Assembly (NCBI RefSeq): GCF_021130785.1
Contig: NC_060213.1
Location: 68,463,001-68,527,000, forward strand
Length of the DNA: 64,000 nt
Direction of reading: 5' to 3'
Source of the DNA: Homalodisca vitripennis
Taxonomy: Eukaryota; Arthropoda; Insecta; Hemiptera; Cicadellidae
Below the pieces are notes generated by a model. That model saw only the letters and a program-made list of their open reading frames with translations, was not told the origin of the DNA and ran no database searches. Both the position numbers and the translations under genes were made by a program. Position 1 is the first letter of the stretch, and every line of letters starts with the position of its first letter. Positions 16,801-31,900 of this stretch are shown one piece after another.

Positions 16801-17924
16801 TAGACATTCACCGTTAAGCAACCAATCTTGCATATGAATAAATTAAATTCCTTGCAACATTTACATTCTATACATGAAATATTACTTCACAAATTTGCTA
16901 CATGATACACACTTGAGTTATTTACTTACGTTCGATATCAGTGTTTAAATAACAAAAGTCTACACAGTAACTCTGCTTAAAATGATATTATTGTGTTTTA
17001 GAATAGTTCAAAAACGTGCATTAATGTGCCACATATTAAGCAAAAAGAATTTTACAAATATAGAGCTCTGTAATTTCTCATTCCCGTGATAGTTACCCAT
17101 CAATCTAATGTAAACGTAATCGTTAACACTCAGCCAAATCCCATTGCGTATATTCACCGTCATTGAACTCAGTGTTCCAGTGTAGAATTGAAGTATCATG
17201 CATAGTTACATATTCATAGATCAGTTCGTATTAGAGATATTATGGGGAAGAGAGACAAACAGACAAAGCGAAATGTTTTTCAGCCCTTCAAATGATAAGC
17301 TTTTTTAACGTTCAACCCATTAGCCCTGTAATTTATTTGTAATGCTGTTTTTAAAATTGACACACATAAAACTACTTTTATTGCGACTGTATTGAAATAT
17401 CTTTATTCCAAATCTTAAATAAAATACTGTAATACCATAATAAAATTTGAAAACAACAAAGTAAAATTCAAAGATTTAACTCAATTCTTTTTATAATAGA
17501 CACTTATACAATAGTGATCTTCAAAAAGTAACAAATGAACAACGGTTGTTCGGAATAAAAGCTGAAACAGTAGATAAAGGTGGTGTATGGTGACGCAATA
17601 GTTGTTTATTTTCTCTATGCATAGCAAAAAATCTGTCGATACATCAAAGGAGAACCACTTTTTGACAGACATAATTGAATAAAGGTGAGAAAAAAATGCC
17701 TTTAGCGTTAGATATATTTTTCTTTCTTTCTCACATAATTCAATATATCAAACAACCAATACTCGTTCTTTTGATTTATCTCTTTAATGCAATAACTGTT
17801 TTGTTTAAGAAATACATCATTTATAAAATTTAATAGTTATATTAAAAAAAACCCCTATTAAAAAAGGTACTTTGTATTTCATATATATAATTTGATCGGT
17901 AAATTCAGTACGAAAATCTTACAC
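13847..17924. other. AT-rich host DNA without supported genes
   Basis: Nothing coding is recognised; ORFs such as 14569-14808, 14885-15082, 15717-15914 and 17008-17199 (minus) have no domain or family signal. A repeat relic at about 15187-15300 (CGACTATCTCTATTAGGTTC, then CAGTGCCTTATTGATCCT) matches one at 17930-18010. A second relic with AGACAAACAGACAAAGCG at 17250-17270 resembles the ends of common insect interspersed repeats. Confidence 0.55.
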
Positions 17925-18010
17925 ATCTTACGGGTCGATTATCCAACTAGGTCCTTCCAGTGCTTTATTAATCCTATTAAAAATCGTTTATTGCCAAAAT
18001 AAGCATAAAA
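17925..18010 (+). repeat. Diverged copy of the 15.2 kb repeat
   Basis: GTCGATTATCCAACTAGGTC followed by CAGTGCTTTATTAATCCT aligns with the stretch at 15210-15262 at roughly 70 percent by eye. It is in the same orientation. Confidence 0.45.
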
Positions 18011-19236
18011 CATTTCTTTTAAACCCTATACTCTGTATCACGATTACATCTCAGTTATTTTAGAGCAGAATATAAAAGTGTTTTAGATTTCTCAGTTGAT
18101 TTTTAATAATATTTATTCTTGTTTATTTCGTAAGGATTGAAATTGGGGAAATAGCGGTGAGCGCTATAATAGGTTTTATTAATAGCTAATACTAACTTAA
18201 CTTGCTAACAAGATAACAATTATATATTCATGGACGAGGTTCGGTAATTAATTTCAACAATAAAATTTTTATAAATTACCATTACAGTTGTGAAAAACTA
18301 TTCCTAAACACAAATAAAGATTATACGATTTTTGCAACAAACTTTGACACAGAATATTATAACTGAAGTCTTTAAGTGAAATAAATGGGAGGAAGCCTAT
18401 TTCCCCTTACACCGGAAAGATGGAAAGTGTAGATTATCTCAGCAAAGTGGTGTAGTAATAACACATTATGACAGAACGGATACTAATGTATAGAAACGTT
18501 AGAAAATTGCATTAATACAATTTTATGAACTGTTTACATTCAAATGCATAATATTAAATCCGTAGTGCTCTAAAGACCCTTATTTCTTGCTTTAGTTTAA
18601 AGCAAAGAAAAGTTTCAATTTCAGCTAGTTATATTTGTAAGGTACATATAACGTAGTAGATGCTGTATAATATAATTATTTTGGGAATTGAAATACTAGG
18701 ATTATTTTCTCGTTTATTTAGGACAAAAATAATAATCGTCAAAAAAATATACTAAAAGTTATACAAACATTATTATTAAAACATTTCTGGAACCGGTACT
18801 AAGATCAGTTTCATTCCTTTATTTTGTTTAGTAATTAGGATTGTTACAAAAATATTTTAGTTTCTTTCATTATATCCTCTTTAACTTATATGTGTACCGC
18901 AACGTATATAGCATTCTCTGTTTACCAATGAAATGTTTGAGATCTTGATTTATGATTGCGCTATCATACATTTATTAACAGAAAATATATTTTCAAATGT
19001 TTTCTATTTAACTATTATTAAACTAGAAGTACGCCACATCAGCCTTTGCTAATGTAGCATTCAAACCCTTTAGCTCATTTCATTCTTGAGGTGCCCTGTG
19101 GACAGACAGTATATACAATATATACATACAATAATGCAACAAAGAAGTTAACATGAAAATTACTTGTTATAGAATGAATTTTTGTTGAAATAGATTTTCG
19201 TAGAAAATTTTAAATCAGCATGAATGTTGCTCGATC

Positions 19237-19294
<58 letters not shown>

Positions 19295-21150
19295 ACTCTG
19301 AATTATTTTCGTTAATCTGGAGTTTATATCAGTATTAAATAATCAAATGTTACACACCAAGTCACTATAACAATATTGTGTATTAAAATGTTTATGTAAG
19401 GTAAATATATTATTATGTCATATATTTGAATTTCCTATAGGTTTATTGATTTTATTTTACACATTTATTTATTGTGTTATACTCCTGTTACCAACATATT
19501 TACTTATAAGAACAACATAAAATTATTTCCCAACTCTCAGCGAAATCCCATGGAAGTGAGAGATATGCACCATCATTGAACTCAGTATTTCTTCCTAGAT
19601 ATCGTGCAGAGACAATAGCGTAGACAGACATAAACAAGGAAATAAAGTTTTCTCAGCGTCATTAATGGTAGGCTTCGTAGTAAAGCTTAGCCAATAATCA
19701 TTACTTGTGTAATAACAGTCAAAAAATCAGTCATGGCAGACAAAAGTTAAAATAAATAAATTTGTATTTAATTCATATACGTAATTCTAATTGAATTCCT
19801 TTTTCTTCTGTATGCATAGTGCATTACTTTTCATGTTCACTGATTTGCAATTCCTACTTTCAAATATTACAAACTCATTGATGGAACACCGTATAAATAA
19901 TTTTCAGTTACGTCTCTTAGACAGCCAACCCTTCCCAGAGATTACAGGAGGAATATTTAATCTTGTTCAATGTTCCAAATTTAAATGTACAGGTTAAGCT
20001 ATTACTGAAATATTTTTGCATGGTACGTTCAAAATGTTTAAGTTTTAATGCGTTCTTCAGATATTCTGATACGTAGGCTATACGTTGCCTGTAATGGTTA
20101 TATATGGTTTAGTAACACATAACTATGTTGGAAAGTGTTAATCAATATCTGCTGCTGCTTGGTTTGTAATTGTCTTGATCAGTTCTATATTAAAAGTAGT
20201 TATCGCTGTACACAAAGTTAACTACACACAACATTGATCCGTGTAGTAGGGAGATAGCTTGACTTGATATTCTCATAGTCCGAGCCAACCTTTGATCAGC
20301 GGTATGAAGCAAACACGATGCACGTCACAGGGTGTATGTACAGGGTATTGTTGACATATAAGCATTAGAGGTAAGAGACTATGTACTGACTGAAGATCCT
20401 CTGACCAACGCTCATACCATAACTAGTCTGGGGACTGTGAAATACCGTATTCCGAGTGCATATTAGAACTGTATACTTGAGAGAACTATTGAATAAATTG
20501 TACAAATATTACATTTTACATATACAAAATTAGTTGGATAATATTTAGATCCATTCAGAGTAGCCTTGATAGTAAAATTTGTATTATCGCTTAAAAATGA
20601 TTTATTAAGGATAAAAATGGTTTTAGGTCTATTCCAATCAAAGTAAATATTTAAAAATACATTATAACATACAGGTATAAAGTAATCAATACGTGACTTA
20701 TTTTCGCTTTGATTAGTTAATAGATTGAATTAAATATTGGTTTTTACTTGATGTAAACATCGCATTTTTTCTTGGCTCATCAATTAGATGTAAATTGCAA
20801 GTCTACCTTATCAAATGAACCAGTATGTCTTTATTAAGCGAAAAGAACAACTATCTCTTTATATTTATTTTTTGATTCGAACATAGAACTGCTACTTCTA
20901 ATGTTATATAGGAGTTTTAGTGCAATTATATGCAAAATCATGAATTTTGAAGAAGTATTCCTACATTTACATAGTACTCTTACAATTATACTTTATTCTA
21001 TATTTTAATGCTTTTTACACTCATGCATCTCGTTAGTAAAATGGTTCATTGATTATTTGAAACTCACTTTTAATTCAAATAAAAAAGAATTCACCAAAAC
21101 ACAAGTACTTATATAAATATACTAATTAATATAAACTCTAATACAACAAG
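18011..21150. other. AT-rich host DNA with an AT microsatellite
   Basis: No gene is supported. A pure AT dinucleotide run covers 19238-19292. The stretch 19540-19690 shares CATTGAACTCAGT and AAATCCCAT with 17130-17170, a weak dispersed repeat. The ORF at 19791-19997 is not recognisable. Confidence 0.6.
19238..19292. repeat. AT microsatellite
   Basis: An uninterrupted AT dinucleotide run of about 55 bases. Confidence 0.95.
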
Positions 21151-21154
21151 GTAT

Positions 21155-21312
21155 AGGCGGTGTGAGATCTCCGTAGGAGAAATAACAAGCCCCCAGCGTC
21201 TGAGGTATTACACTGGGGCAGTAATGGAATGGGTCCCACATTCCACTTAGGGGTCCTAACCCCCTCACTCCCTAGAGTGCGGCTGGATTATGATAGGTTC
21301 AAATATGGGACC
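21155..21312 (+). repeat. Dispersed repeat family A, copy 1
   Basis: A GC-richer island. GGCGGTGTGAGATCTCCGTA, GTATTACACTGGGGCAGTAA and GAATGGGTCCCACATTCC recur in order, diverged and inverted, at about 60840-60955. GGTTCAAATATGGG near the end resembles a pol III B box, so a SINE origin is possible. Confidence 0.6.
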
Positions 21313-23635
21313 TCACTGTCGTACTTTACTTCTTATTCATTATGCGTTCTTTTTAAAAACGATCTTATACTGTTATCTAACGGGTAAACAAAGTACGGTA
21401 CTGCGTGTATGATGTTTTTCCAGTTCAGCTTTTTAATGTAAAACTAAATTTATTATTGTTTTACTTTTGAGGATTTGGTTATGATTTGTTTGAACTCCAC
21501 TGATCAATGTATTATGAGGGACACCACATGTCTACATATATAATATAACATTTGTGTATGTAATAAATGTACGATTATAAGCACTATAATACAATTCGTA
21601 AAACAACTATAACAATGTACGCCCCTGTATAATATGTATGGGCATTGTCTTTGATTCCTATTGTTCATAAGCCACATCTGATTTATTACAAATTTTGAAT
21701 AACTGAAAACCATGGTTTTTTTGTTTCTCTTATAGAAATCCACGATAACTTATTAGATAAGCAAACATAATGCTATTTACTATTTCCATATAAAACTGTA
21801 CATTTTTGTTTTAAAATTGTGTTTGATTCTTTCTAATAACTACAATTTATACCTGAAAAAACATGTCCCATAATTATAACTTCGAAAATTTTTAACATTG
21901 TAATTACAAAATACGCTAAAACTAATATCATTCAAAGCAACAGTACTGTTTAAGTTTTGTGTTTTTAGAAATTTGTATTTTATTAACAGTACCCATTTTC
22001 AACTCACACCAATCGTCAAACCGACTACACCCAACATAAACAAGATTAAAAATAAAAATTTTGATTAAATAGCGAATTTAAAATTTATGTATAGGCAATT
22101 TATATCTCAAATTAAGGCTATTATCAAACTGAGAACTTTACACAATTTAATTTTTCCCATATCTATTACCATTTCCAAACAGAGAGAAAATAAATTCAAT
22201 TATAATTAAAAAAAAAAATTTTTGTAAATAAATTAAAGGCATTGGCATTGAGAAACTTTTAATAAATTACGTGCCAACCTGAGTAAAACTGTGCGTTCGC
22301 GATAAATATTCGTTGTACATATTGCAAACCATAGTACATAACATATCAGCCGTGTAATGAGGAACCAAAAGAGTTACGGCAACAATTGAGGTCAAATTGA
22401 AGAGTATCAAAATGTGTATAAATTATTATTTATGAAATGATATTTTTCTTATCTCGAGTAACCTTTAGACGCATAAAAAATAAATCAGCGCCAAGTCACC
22501 ACAAACATACTGTAAACGTATAAATTATCTGTCTCTTTATCTCGTTTTCTGACCTTAATATACTTTCGTCAATATACAGAGTGTAAAAAGATATGGCGGT
22601 CCATACAAAACCTTTGGAAAATGTTTCATGGAAAAAGAAAGCGCAGTTAAAAACTAAATGGATCAATGTTGTATCTTTTTGTTTCCTTACTGTCTGTATG
22701 GGTGTTAGGTTTTATTTTATATTTAAGAACCATAATGATATGAAATAAATATTTGTGCATACAATTGTCTTGCAGTATTTTTTATGTTATCATATTGTGT
22801 TATCAGGACTTCGATGCTGAAGGTGGAAAGTTGGTAAAACATGTAAGATTCGTGAATGTTGAGTTGTATATTTGAATGGGATCCTGACGTCGGAAAATGT
22901 AAAAAATTTACTGTAGTTCTTAATTGTTAATAACAACGTTTGTTATAGATGTAAATCAGGTCTCTGCAGTAAATATTGATTGATATTACATTTTAAGATG
23001 ATGGGCAGTTCAAGATTTCATAGTTTAATACTGTAAAACCTAATAAGATAATGAAAAACATCAAAAAAACATTTTGACACCTAAAACATTTACATCGACT
23101 AATAAATATGTGTATGTACACTTTTGATTGTAAGAATGCACGGCTTTTAATTTATTACATAATTAGGCCATAATTAATCATCCGTGCATTATAACCGACA
23201 CAAGTTTGCATCTAGATTATTTACCGGTTCTATATCTTATCTGATTTTTAAAATAGAAAATAAAAACTAAAATTCACACACTTACAGACAGACTATATAA
23301 AAAATCGTCACTGGTTCCATTTACTTTTTAGCTCCTCCTGAACAAAGAAAAACTATTCTAAAGGTTGTGTTAGGTGTGTTTATATAATATTTCATCTTCT
23401 CACGGTCGGTTTTAAGTGTATCTTGAGAAATCTGACAATCGATTCCTGTATTCCGTATAGATTTAATGGGAAACCAGTGCAAACCGGTTTTCGACACGTA
23501 CACTATAAGGGTGAATATTCAAAAAAACAAAATGAATATCACAGTAGAAATGTTCTCTTCTAATATTTATGAGTTTTAACGCATATTTTGCTGTAAGGAG
23601 CACATTAAAAATAGACTCAAAATGCTCAGATACGG
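21313..23635. other. AT-rich host DNA, nothing recognised
   Basis: ORFs at 21504-21743 and 23321-23657 (minus) are short and featureless. At 22577 ACAGAGTGTAAAAAGATATG faintly recalls the end of the MITE at 45.7 kb. Confidence 0.5.
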
Positions 23636-23782
23636 TATTACAGCTGTAATTAGTCATTCCCTCAAGAGAGCTCGCTGTTTTGTGCTGTCAAGAGGTTAGC
23701 GGTTCATTGTACAGGGTCTCAACTCTAAACCTTTAATCTGTTCTCTTTATGCCATGCAGTTGCAGGTTAGTTGTAAATACCT
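23636..23782 (+). repeat. Dispersed repeat family B, copy 1
   Basis: AGCTGTAATTAGTCATTCC, AGAGAGCTCGCTGTTTTGTG, GTACAGGGTCTCAACTCTAA and GTTGCAGGTTAGTTG all recur in order on the minus strand at 58112-58246. By eye the match is around 85 percent, the best-preserved dispersed pair in the window. Confidence 0.75.
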
Positions 23783-26700
23783 TAACATCTTATAATATTA
23801 CAAGAAATATCACAACTTAAATAATATCTTTTGATTTCAGACAGTTTTTGTAATTTTTAATATCTTAAATCAATGTGTACGAAATGTAGTGAATAAACAT
23901 GTATTCCAGACATCAGCTTAACAAAACTTAGTTAGACGATTACGTGATTAATTGCAAATAATTTCCAAATATTTATGTCTGAACAGGGCAATGTTTTTGA
24001 TTTTTTATTTTGACTGGAATGAATAGGTACTTCTCTCCTTAAGTTTCATTTGTGAAGTTTGTATAATATTTAAGTTTAAATGGTAATAACTGAAAAACGC
24101 TAACGCGTAATTTTGAATATTTAAATAATTATAATTACCTAATGAGTTTAAAACTTTGATCTTGATCAGAATATATTCACATTGTCAGTTGAAATATTAT
24201 ACTGGATTATTAAAACATACAAATATTTATTCTATTAACTTTTACATTTAACTTTTTCTATACAAGGTGTTCTGTTGTTTAGTATCAACTCATATAACTA
24301 ACACTCAATTTCAATTTCCTACTTGTCCTTTACTTCAATTCCTTTTAAATAATAGTAAAAAATATATTTTAGGCTATCGAAAACCTATAATTTATGTATA
24401 TAAAAATCGAGTAACATTCTAGGAACCAAATCATTATATTTTATTAATTAAATAAGAATATTACGTGTTTTATTGTAATTGGATGAAGGATCAGAAAAGG
24501 AAGCCTCGAGGCATTATATCAGGATAACAAGTTTTGGTAGAGTCTCAAAGAGAATTATAATTTAATCACACGAGTTTCTGTTTGTTACGTAAACTTAACA
24601 AAGACTATAATAACTTGTGCCACGCATGTTTCACAACAAACCTTCCTTTGCTCTATCCACAGTGCAAAACTCATAGCTTACTTACAGTATACTATAAACG
24701 AGGGCTTAAAGGTTCAAGAAAACAAGATATTTTGTGTAGTATGTCATATAATACGTCTAGCAGTTACCTGCGGTTTCGTATGCAATATCATAGGCTTTGC
24801 ACGTATATGAGCACTACAGGTTCAAATTACTAAATTTTTTACGCTAATGTTTTGCTTGTCTTAAAATTAAAATTTGATATAAATAGCTCTTAAAGGCCAA
24901 TAATATACACTTTTCGTATTTTCTTCATCGTGGCAAACTCACCATTTGCGTGGGAAATAAGTATTACTCGAACCAGAAGGGCTAATAAACCTGTAAAGAC
25001 TACAAAATTACGTGGGAAGCCGTGGGTAACCACTAGTATTAGTAAAAATGTAATATATGTATTTAGTTTGATATATGGTGAATAACTCGCTAGGAATTAC
25101 TGAGAGATGTACTCACAAGCAATTTGTAAATGTCACGGAAACATTGTCATTAATCATTTATAATTTCTTATTGATGTTATTATTATCATTGTCGATAACC
25201 GTTTATTTACTTCTATGCATACCCTCATATTTCATCATATAGTCATCACATATTATATACTAGAACATTCTCTAAACTGCAATAATGCAACTCGGAGCAC
25301 TGAAAAGTTTATTGCAAACACAATTCATATCTCTGTATTACAAACATATGTTGAATGGCCATACTTTATTCCAAGTTGGTACTTTTTAACTTTAGATAAT
25401 AGTTTTATTCTGGAATGTTACCTAATGAGTGTATCAGGCTATATTCCTGACTTCATGATGACTTTTAAATTTTTTAGAAGTTTCGAACAACTTTCTATAC
25501 TATTTGATGTTGAAAACATAAACATGTTTAACAAAATAGACTATTTATATATAAAGTCTACGAATTATATGACATTACGATATACTAATATGTAATAATA
25601 TATTACCGGTATTGTATGTAATATAAATCAAGAGTTATAACAACATTGTCTCTTATCCGATCTGATATTAATACTAGCTTTCATGGAGAATAATGATAAA
25701 AGAGTAAGTGAGGTTACATAACTCGGTTACATATCAGTTTAATCTACGTCTTGTGTTTGTGGATATCCAACAAAGTGATTATTAAAATCAATAGTAAAAT
25801 TAAATATTGTAATTTCTTTATTTTTTTACAACGCCAGATTTTATCTTGTCTTCCAGTCTTCATTATTTTTTAAATAAAGGATAATTGATATTATCGCATA
25901 AATAGATATTACAAATCAGTATAACCACCATAATACCTAGATCTGAGGTACTACCTTTAGACAAGTAGGCTCTATTTTCAGTAAATTAGATATAATCTTT
26001 ACATTAGAGCGGTTTCTATTAATATATCACTATTAGGAACAATAATAAATCCACGTTTTGTTTGCTTTCTTTATCGTCGTAGCAGTATAACTTATTCTTG
26101 ATCATTTAGGAGACTTGAAAGTCATTATTCAAAATAAAAAAGAGTAAAAAATAATCATAGATCTCTGCAATCTGGAACAATATGCCAACGAACGTACATT
26201 AAGGTTCTGAAACCAATGCAATATTTCTATATTGTTGTTGTTGTTGTTGTATTAACCAGGTCTCCGTTTATAACGCAAATTTTAACTTATGTGTGTCTTA
26301 AATCTAATAAACGATAGTATTTAAATTTAAGTATCAAAGCCCTGTTGAATGAGGTTTAGATTACAGAGCTTGTATTTGTAAATTTAATATTGCTTTGAAT
26401 ATGAAAAAGAATAATTTAATATATCCGACTATTCTCACTAAGTAAAATAGTAGCAAATTCAGTATATCCTCTGGAAGTTTCCTTTATGTGGTCTTAAAGA
26501 GATGTCTTTAAGACGTGAACTTGTTTATATGAATGAAACAAGTAGGTAATTGAAAGTCTATATTTGTTTGTACTTTTTATCTTAGACCAAGAAAATGAGA
26601 AAATTTTCATAGCACTCGGTCCTTAATGGAATGTTTTGCATCTTTACAGAGTGGCATCATATTCAGGATAGATAAGGTGGGGATAGGGACCTTCTTCTGT

Positions 26701-28822
26701 ATTAAATGGTGTCTGCTATCTATGAACTCTACAACCAATATTCTAAGTAGGCTAAAACCTATCTATCAACCCTTTTCTATCCCGAAATTTGCGGTATCCA
26801 TGTCATTTCAACTAGAATATATAAACTTGCCATTAGTGAATTGACAAAGTTCACTGGATTTGATGAAGTTATAATCTCAAAACTTGTAGTTATATAATTA
26901 TGTAAAGTATCTGTTTAAGAGTACTAAGAAATATTTCAAAGACATCAAGTGTTTCACATATTTAAATACAAAAGCTCAGATTATATTAAATTAAAAATTA
27001 AAATCTTGCCGGTATTTTTAATTGCAATTTAAGCAGTCTTCAAATATTTTAAAAACTTGTTTGAGATGAACTTAACAAAACCTTAAGGTCCGTGCTTTTG
27101 TATCGTTGTTTTTGCAATCTCTACTACTGGATAACTTTGAATCCATGCACTTAATATGCTACACCTCTCCTTGACAAGGCAAATCTTAGAAAATGGATGT
27201 ATTTTGTGGTCTCCATTCCAGGAATTCGTCTCTCAGAAGCTACAAGTCTGATAGAATCTTTTTATACTCCTTTTAAATTAAGACTGTGCTTAAAAAATTG
27301 GAAATGGGTTCTGGCCGACAGAAAGGTATTTCAAGTCTTCATATTTTTTGCTTAACGACAAGAGGTACTTCAACTTCCTGTTAATGCTATATCCGGGTTC
27401 CAGTTATTTTTCCTATCTCGGAAACCTTTTGGAGAGAACGCCATTGAAATATAGAGGACTTGCTCAGCTGACTTCCTCGAATAATAAGGCCCGAGAAGTC
27501 CGTCAGCCAAGGGGTTGATTTTCTTTGTTGGAAAGCGAAAGTGTTGCGAATTAAAATTTAAATCGTTAGGAGCTAACCTGTGGAGTTTTCATCTACATTC
27601 ATGACAAATATGCACCAAATACATATCAGTAAATATTGTCTATTATAAGAGATATTTCGCGACGTTTTGTTGATTTGTATAGTTTCGCCAATCAAGTAAG
27701 AGCCGGTACTACCAGACCATCGTCCTAATCGTAACCCGAACAGTGGTAAATTATTTTATAAATTAAACTCTCAACTAGCCAAACTATTCAGTTTTGTTTA
27801 TACATCATATTTGACTTTGGAAATTGCTATTTAGATTCAGTCATATTTACTTCACCTTAATTCGCACCTTAGAGTCAATACAGTTTACTTCATTGTTCCG
27901 GTAATCTATTAATAAGAACCACAGAGTCGAAGTTAATTTTAGTTCTTTTTAGCTTAAGCTGGGATACAAAGACAAGCTTAAGATTTAGTTTGTGTTACAT
28001 TGTAGAGAAAACTTTCCTTTTATATTTCTATATAATTTTCTTTGTTCCTTATAGTGCTGTTTCAGAACAGTTCTCCGTCTACAATTAAGTTAATATGAAA
28101 TGTTTCGTAGAATATAACGTTAGGCCTTGTCTTAAATTAGAACACTTTGAAGTATCTCCACGTTGGGAGGGACTAGAGAGACGGTCGCTTCACGGTGTAA
28201 TGTCAAAGGGTCGGCTTCCTTCAGAAACATCAAAGACGAGATGTTCTCCTCATGTGGTGATATACAAGCTTTTATATACAAATTATTTCCAGCAAATTAT
28301 AATTTTAATATTCTTTGAGCTGCACTATAATAAAAAAAATTTTTGACCACATCTAACACTAATTAATTTCTATAAAAATATGTTTCAGAATCTCTCTTTA
28401 TTGTAATCATTACAAATCTGCGTTCCCATTTCCTTTCGTATATTCACCAAAATTTTGGTAAAACTGAAACTACTGTTGCATTATATGAAGTTGTTAGCAT
28501 AAAGTTTAATAGTTACTGTGTATTTTAGACACATATAGCCTAATGAGTGGATCTTACGAATATAGCATATATAAGTAGGTGCGATTGGAAGAAAGGTAAA
28601 ATATTTTTAGAGACGAGACTGAATACATAACACCATTCAAGATGCTAATGACAATTTATCTCAGATCGTATGCCTTGTTTTCTACTATATTACTTATCCA
28701 TATTTACGGTCCACATACAATTATAATTTTGTGTAATATCTATTTCTTATTGTAGCTATGAATAGCATTTTTCTGGACAAAATTTTAAATACTTTTTAAA
28801 TAACAAACCAGTTGGATCAATT

Positions 28823-28825
<3 letters not shown>
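23783..28825. other. AT-rich host DNA, nothing coding recognised
   Basis: Candidate ORFs (24582-24833, 25215-25595, 26626-26844, 28095-28346) lack domains and have host-like AT-rich codon use. At 24950-25045 CGTGGGAAGCCGTGGGTAAC looks like the degraded 3' end of a common insect interspersed repeat. A GTT microsatellite lies at 26233-26250. A somewhat GC-richer patch at 27130-27560 shows no readable product. Confidence 0.5.

Positions 28826-28888
<63 letters not shown>
28826..28888. repeat. AT microsatellite
   Basis: An AT dinucleotide run of about 63 bases, followed by imperfect TATATACTATATATA sequence to about 28940. Confidence 0.95.
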
Positions 28889-28889
<1 letters not shown>

Positions 28890-28940
28890 TTTATATACTA
28901 TATATATTATACTTTATATATCATATACTATATATAGTGA

Positions 28941-31900
28941 ATCCTAATAATTTTGAAAATTTCACGAAGCAAATTAAACAAACAACAATGTATTATATAT
29001 AGTAAATGACATGTTCTATAAGCATGTAGCTGAAATAGGCTTGTGTTTGTTTGTATGGTGATTCTCAGGGGTTTATAAGCGGATTTTTTTTCGGTCACAT
29101 ATAAAAATCAAAGCAATATACCTCTTCTAAAGACAATTATAACAGGATAAAATAGGGCTACCCTAAGTATGCGACGCGGCTCCCTAAAGTATCTCGAAAT
29201 CCTGCTAGGGGCCCCGCGGTTGAGTAAAAGTGATTAAGAAAATATTACATAGTGTGGAAGTAAATATTTATTGCCTTCACGACAGACTAGTTTTATAATG
29301 TCATGCCAAATTATTTAAATATCAATAATATAACTATATATTTATAAATGATTTTAAATTGGATTCATTTTTAAATAATTAAGCATAAACAGAATAAATA
29401 GCGATCCGGTGAGAGTATCGCAGGCGCATTCACAAATATTTCTTGAAATGTGTTGGCCTTGACACCACACATCAATCGACCCACGTTAGCAGAAAAGCAT
29501 GACATTGGCTGGCAAAAATGTGTAGGTTATATGTAACCTACTGATTGATAGTTCAATACCGCCTCAAAAAACGGGACTTCAAGTCTGTTCGACTGAAAGT
29601 AACCATTGAATTACATGATCCATAGAAAAGGATTAGCCGCTGAAATGTTCATTAAGGAACTGCAAGTTATACTTAACATTGTTATCGGATAAAATATTGA
29701 TTTATTTTAACAAATGTAAAAGGACATGGAATTCGACCACTCCTGTTTTATTCTACAGTAGTTCTTGTTGGTTATCTCTTGGTATTCCCTCTCTTAGGCT
29801 GTTTGAGCTGAGACGCAAAATATTAGTTACTATTGTGATGCTTGGACAGTACTGATATTATCTAACTTTTACTACAGTTTTCCACAGACAAGACCTATAA
29901 ATATCGAATTAATTATAAATTCTGTTTAAAGCACAAAGTATACAAAATTTAAAAGTGTTATAAAACCTGACGTAACCTTACGGAAAACCTTATGTTTTAA
30001 TAAATAATTAAGGTATAGTTTATAAAACTATTATAACTTTAATATTTTATAAATATTAAAGAATATTTTCACATAAGGCCTTTGAAATTTGCGGACTACC
30101 GTCACATTTTGATATGGCATTTTTACAGTGATTTAAGGAAACGAAGAAACATGAATAAGACACAACGACCAGTCCTTTACTATTATTTAGTCCAAAGAAT
30201 AAAAAGAGTTATATGACGTAAAGTATATTAATTAAAATCTTTTATAATTTTGGGTTTATAAAAATACTACTTTGAAATTTTGCATGAACTTAGTAAGGGT
30301 TTCCTCCCTAAATTAGAACTTGGACTTCAATCTAAGACCGTATAAGCTTCTCAATTCTACGTATGTATTAATGTGCAGATCAGGACTACAAGACAAACTC
30401 AACTGTGGGACTAGAAATATCTTACACCACAACTATATGACAAAAAAAGGAGTGAACTCTTCTCAACCGATGTATTTTTGCAGAAACCTGCGTACTATTT
30501 GTACTTTATAGATCGAGGCAGTAAGGCAAATTCAGCTGCGAAGTCCGAGATATAGTTATTTCGAAAAATAAATGTTTCTTCACCCGCAACACTTTATACA
30601 AATGTCAGGTTAAACTCTGACAACGATGAACAGTGAAGGTACATGTCTACCTGATGTATGCACTTATGTTCAACGTCCTATAGCGTTCCACCATATTACA
30701 TCATAAGTGGTTTTACTAATCGAAAGCCAATAAGGACTTCGATTTTGAATATTTCGTGCGAGGCTGTGGGCATCAGCTAGCGTTTTTTATAAAAGCAACA
30801 ATGTCGTGAATAGCTAATTTTAAATTGAACGGCTGTTTGAACAAACATAACTTCTAATAACAACTCCTCCAGCGATTGGAGTCAGGTGGTTTGTAGCTTT
30901 GATAGTATCTCACTTTTATTTAACAACAAGCTTATAGAGATGAAAATTTTTATTGAGTGTAAAATCTATGAATAACGTCATAATCCCATTGACACTAATG
31001 GATTGCTGCTCTCATATTAATGACTTGCAAACTTGATAGCATCATCTATCTGGAAAGTGATGAGCAATTTATCACAGTTTTATGAGATCGCGTTTCGACT
31101 AACTGCGTCTGAATACATAACAAGATTTCAAATCAGAACAACTATCATGAAGAAGCATTTACGATCAAACGTTTAGAAATATAATGTTCAATAACGTGTC
31201 AATATTCTGTCAAACTTTCTATGTATTCATACGGTTATTTGATTTCAATATTTATCACGGTTATTCTCTCAAGTTTACATGTATATGATCAGTTATTTCC
31301 ATATCAAGATATTGTTTTATTCTTTAATCTGTGTAAGTAAAAAAGAAACAACTGGCAAGCAGTATGAAGAGAAGATAGATAGCATGCTTACTGGTATTCA
31401 GAATACTATTATTACCTATCCAAATTATGTTACCAGAACCTATTCCTGTTGTAGCATGTGAAGTTCACAGCTCTGGAACTCATATTACTCTACTTAACAA
31501 ATGTGGCATGGAAACTGTGGAGAACCCCGATTACAAATCCTTAAGCATTCTAGAGAAAAGAATCAAACTCATCGCGACTAGTAGAGATGATATTCCAGCA
31601 CCCAGTAATCGCAAATGATAGCTAAACGATAAACTTCTTTCTTAGCTGTAACGTTAATAACAATTCTGCTAATCAAGTAAATAAACTTCTTAAGATATAT
31701 AATTTTTTTCGTAACGCCCCTCCCAATACTTTTAGGTAATAAATGTATCACATATTAAGAGTTTATATATTTTTGAGACGGGTGATAAGAAGGTTAATAG
31801 AATTACTGGCACACCGTGTTGGTTATTGTGTCATCATTTTATGTTAAAAAAATAGAATAATAATTTTCAAAATATAAAATCCATGCTATTGTGTAGATGT

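Noticed and set aside
25215..25595. 126-residue ORF as a host gene
   Set aside because: It is the longest ORF in the host part, but its composition (Ile/Tyr/Phe/Asn) follows AT richness and no domain, splice signal or family is visible. The same holds for 42002-42289 and the other short ORFs beyond 11.3 kb not listed as features.
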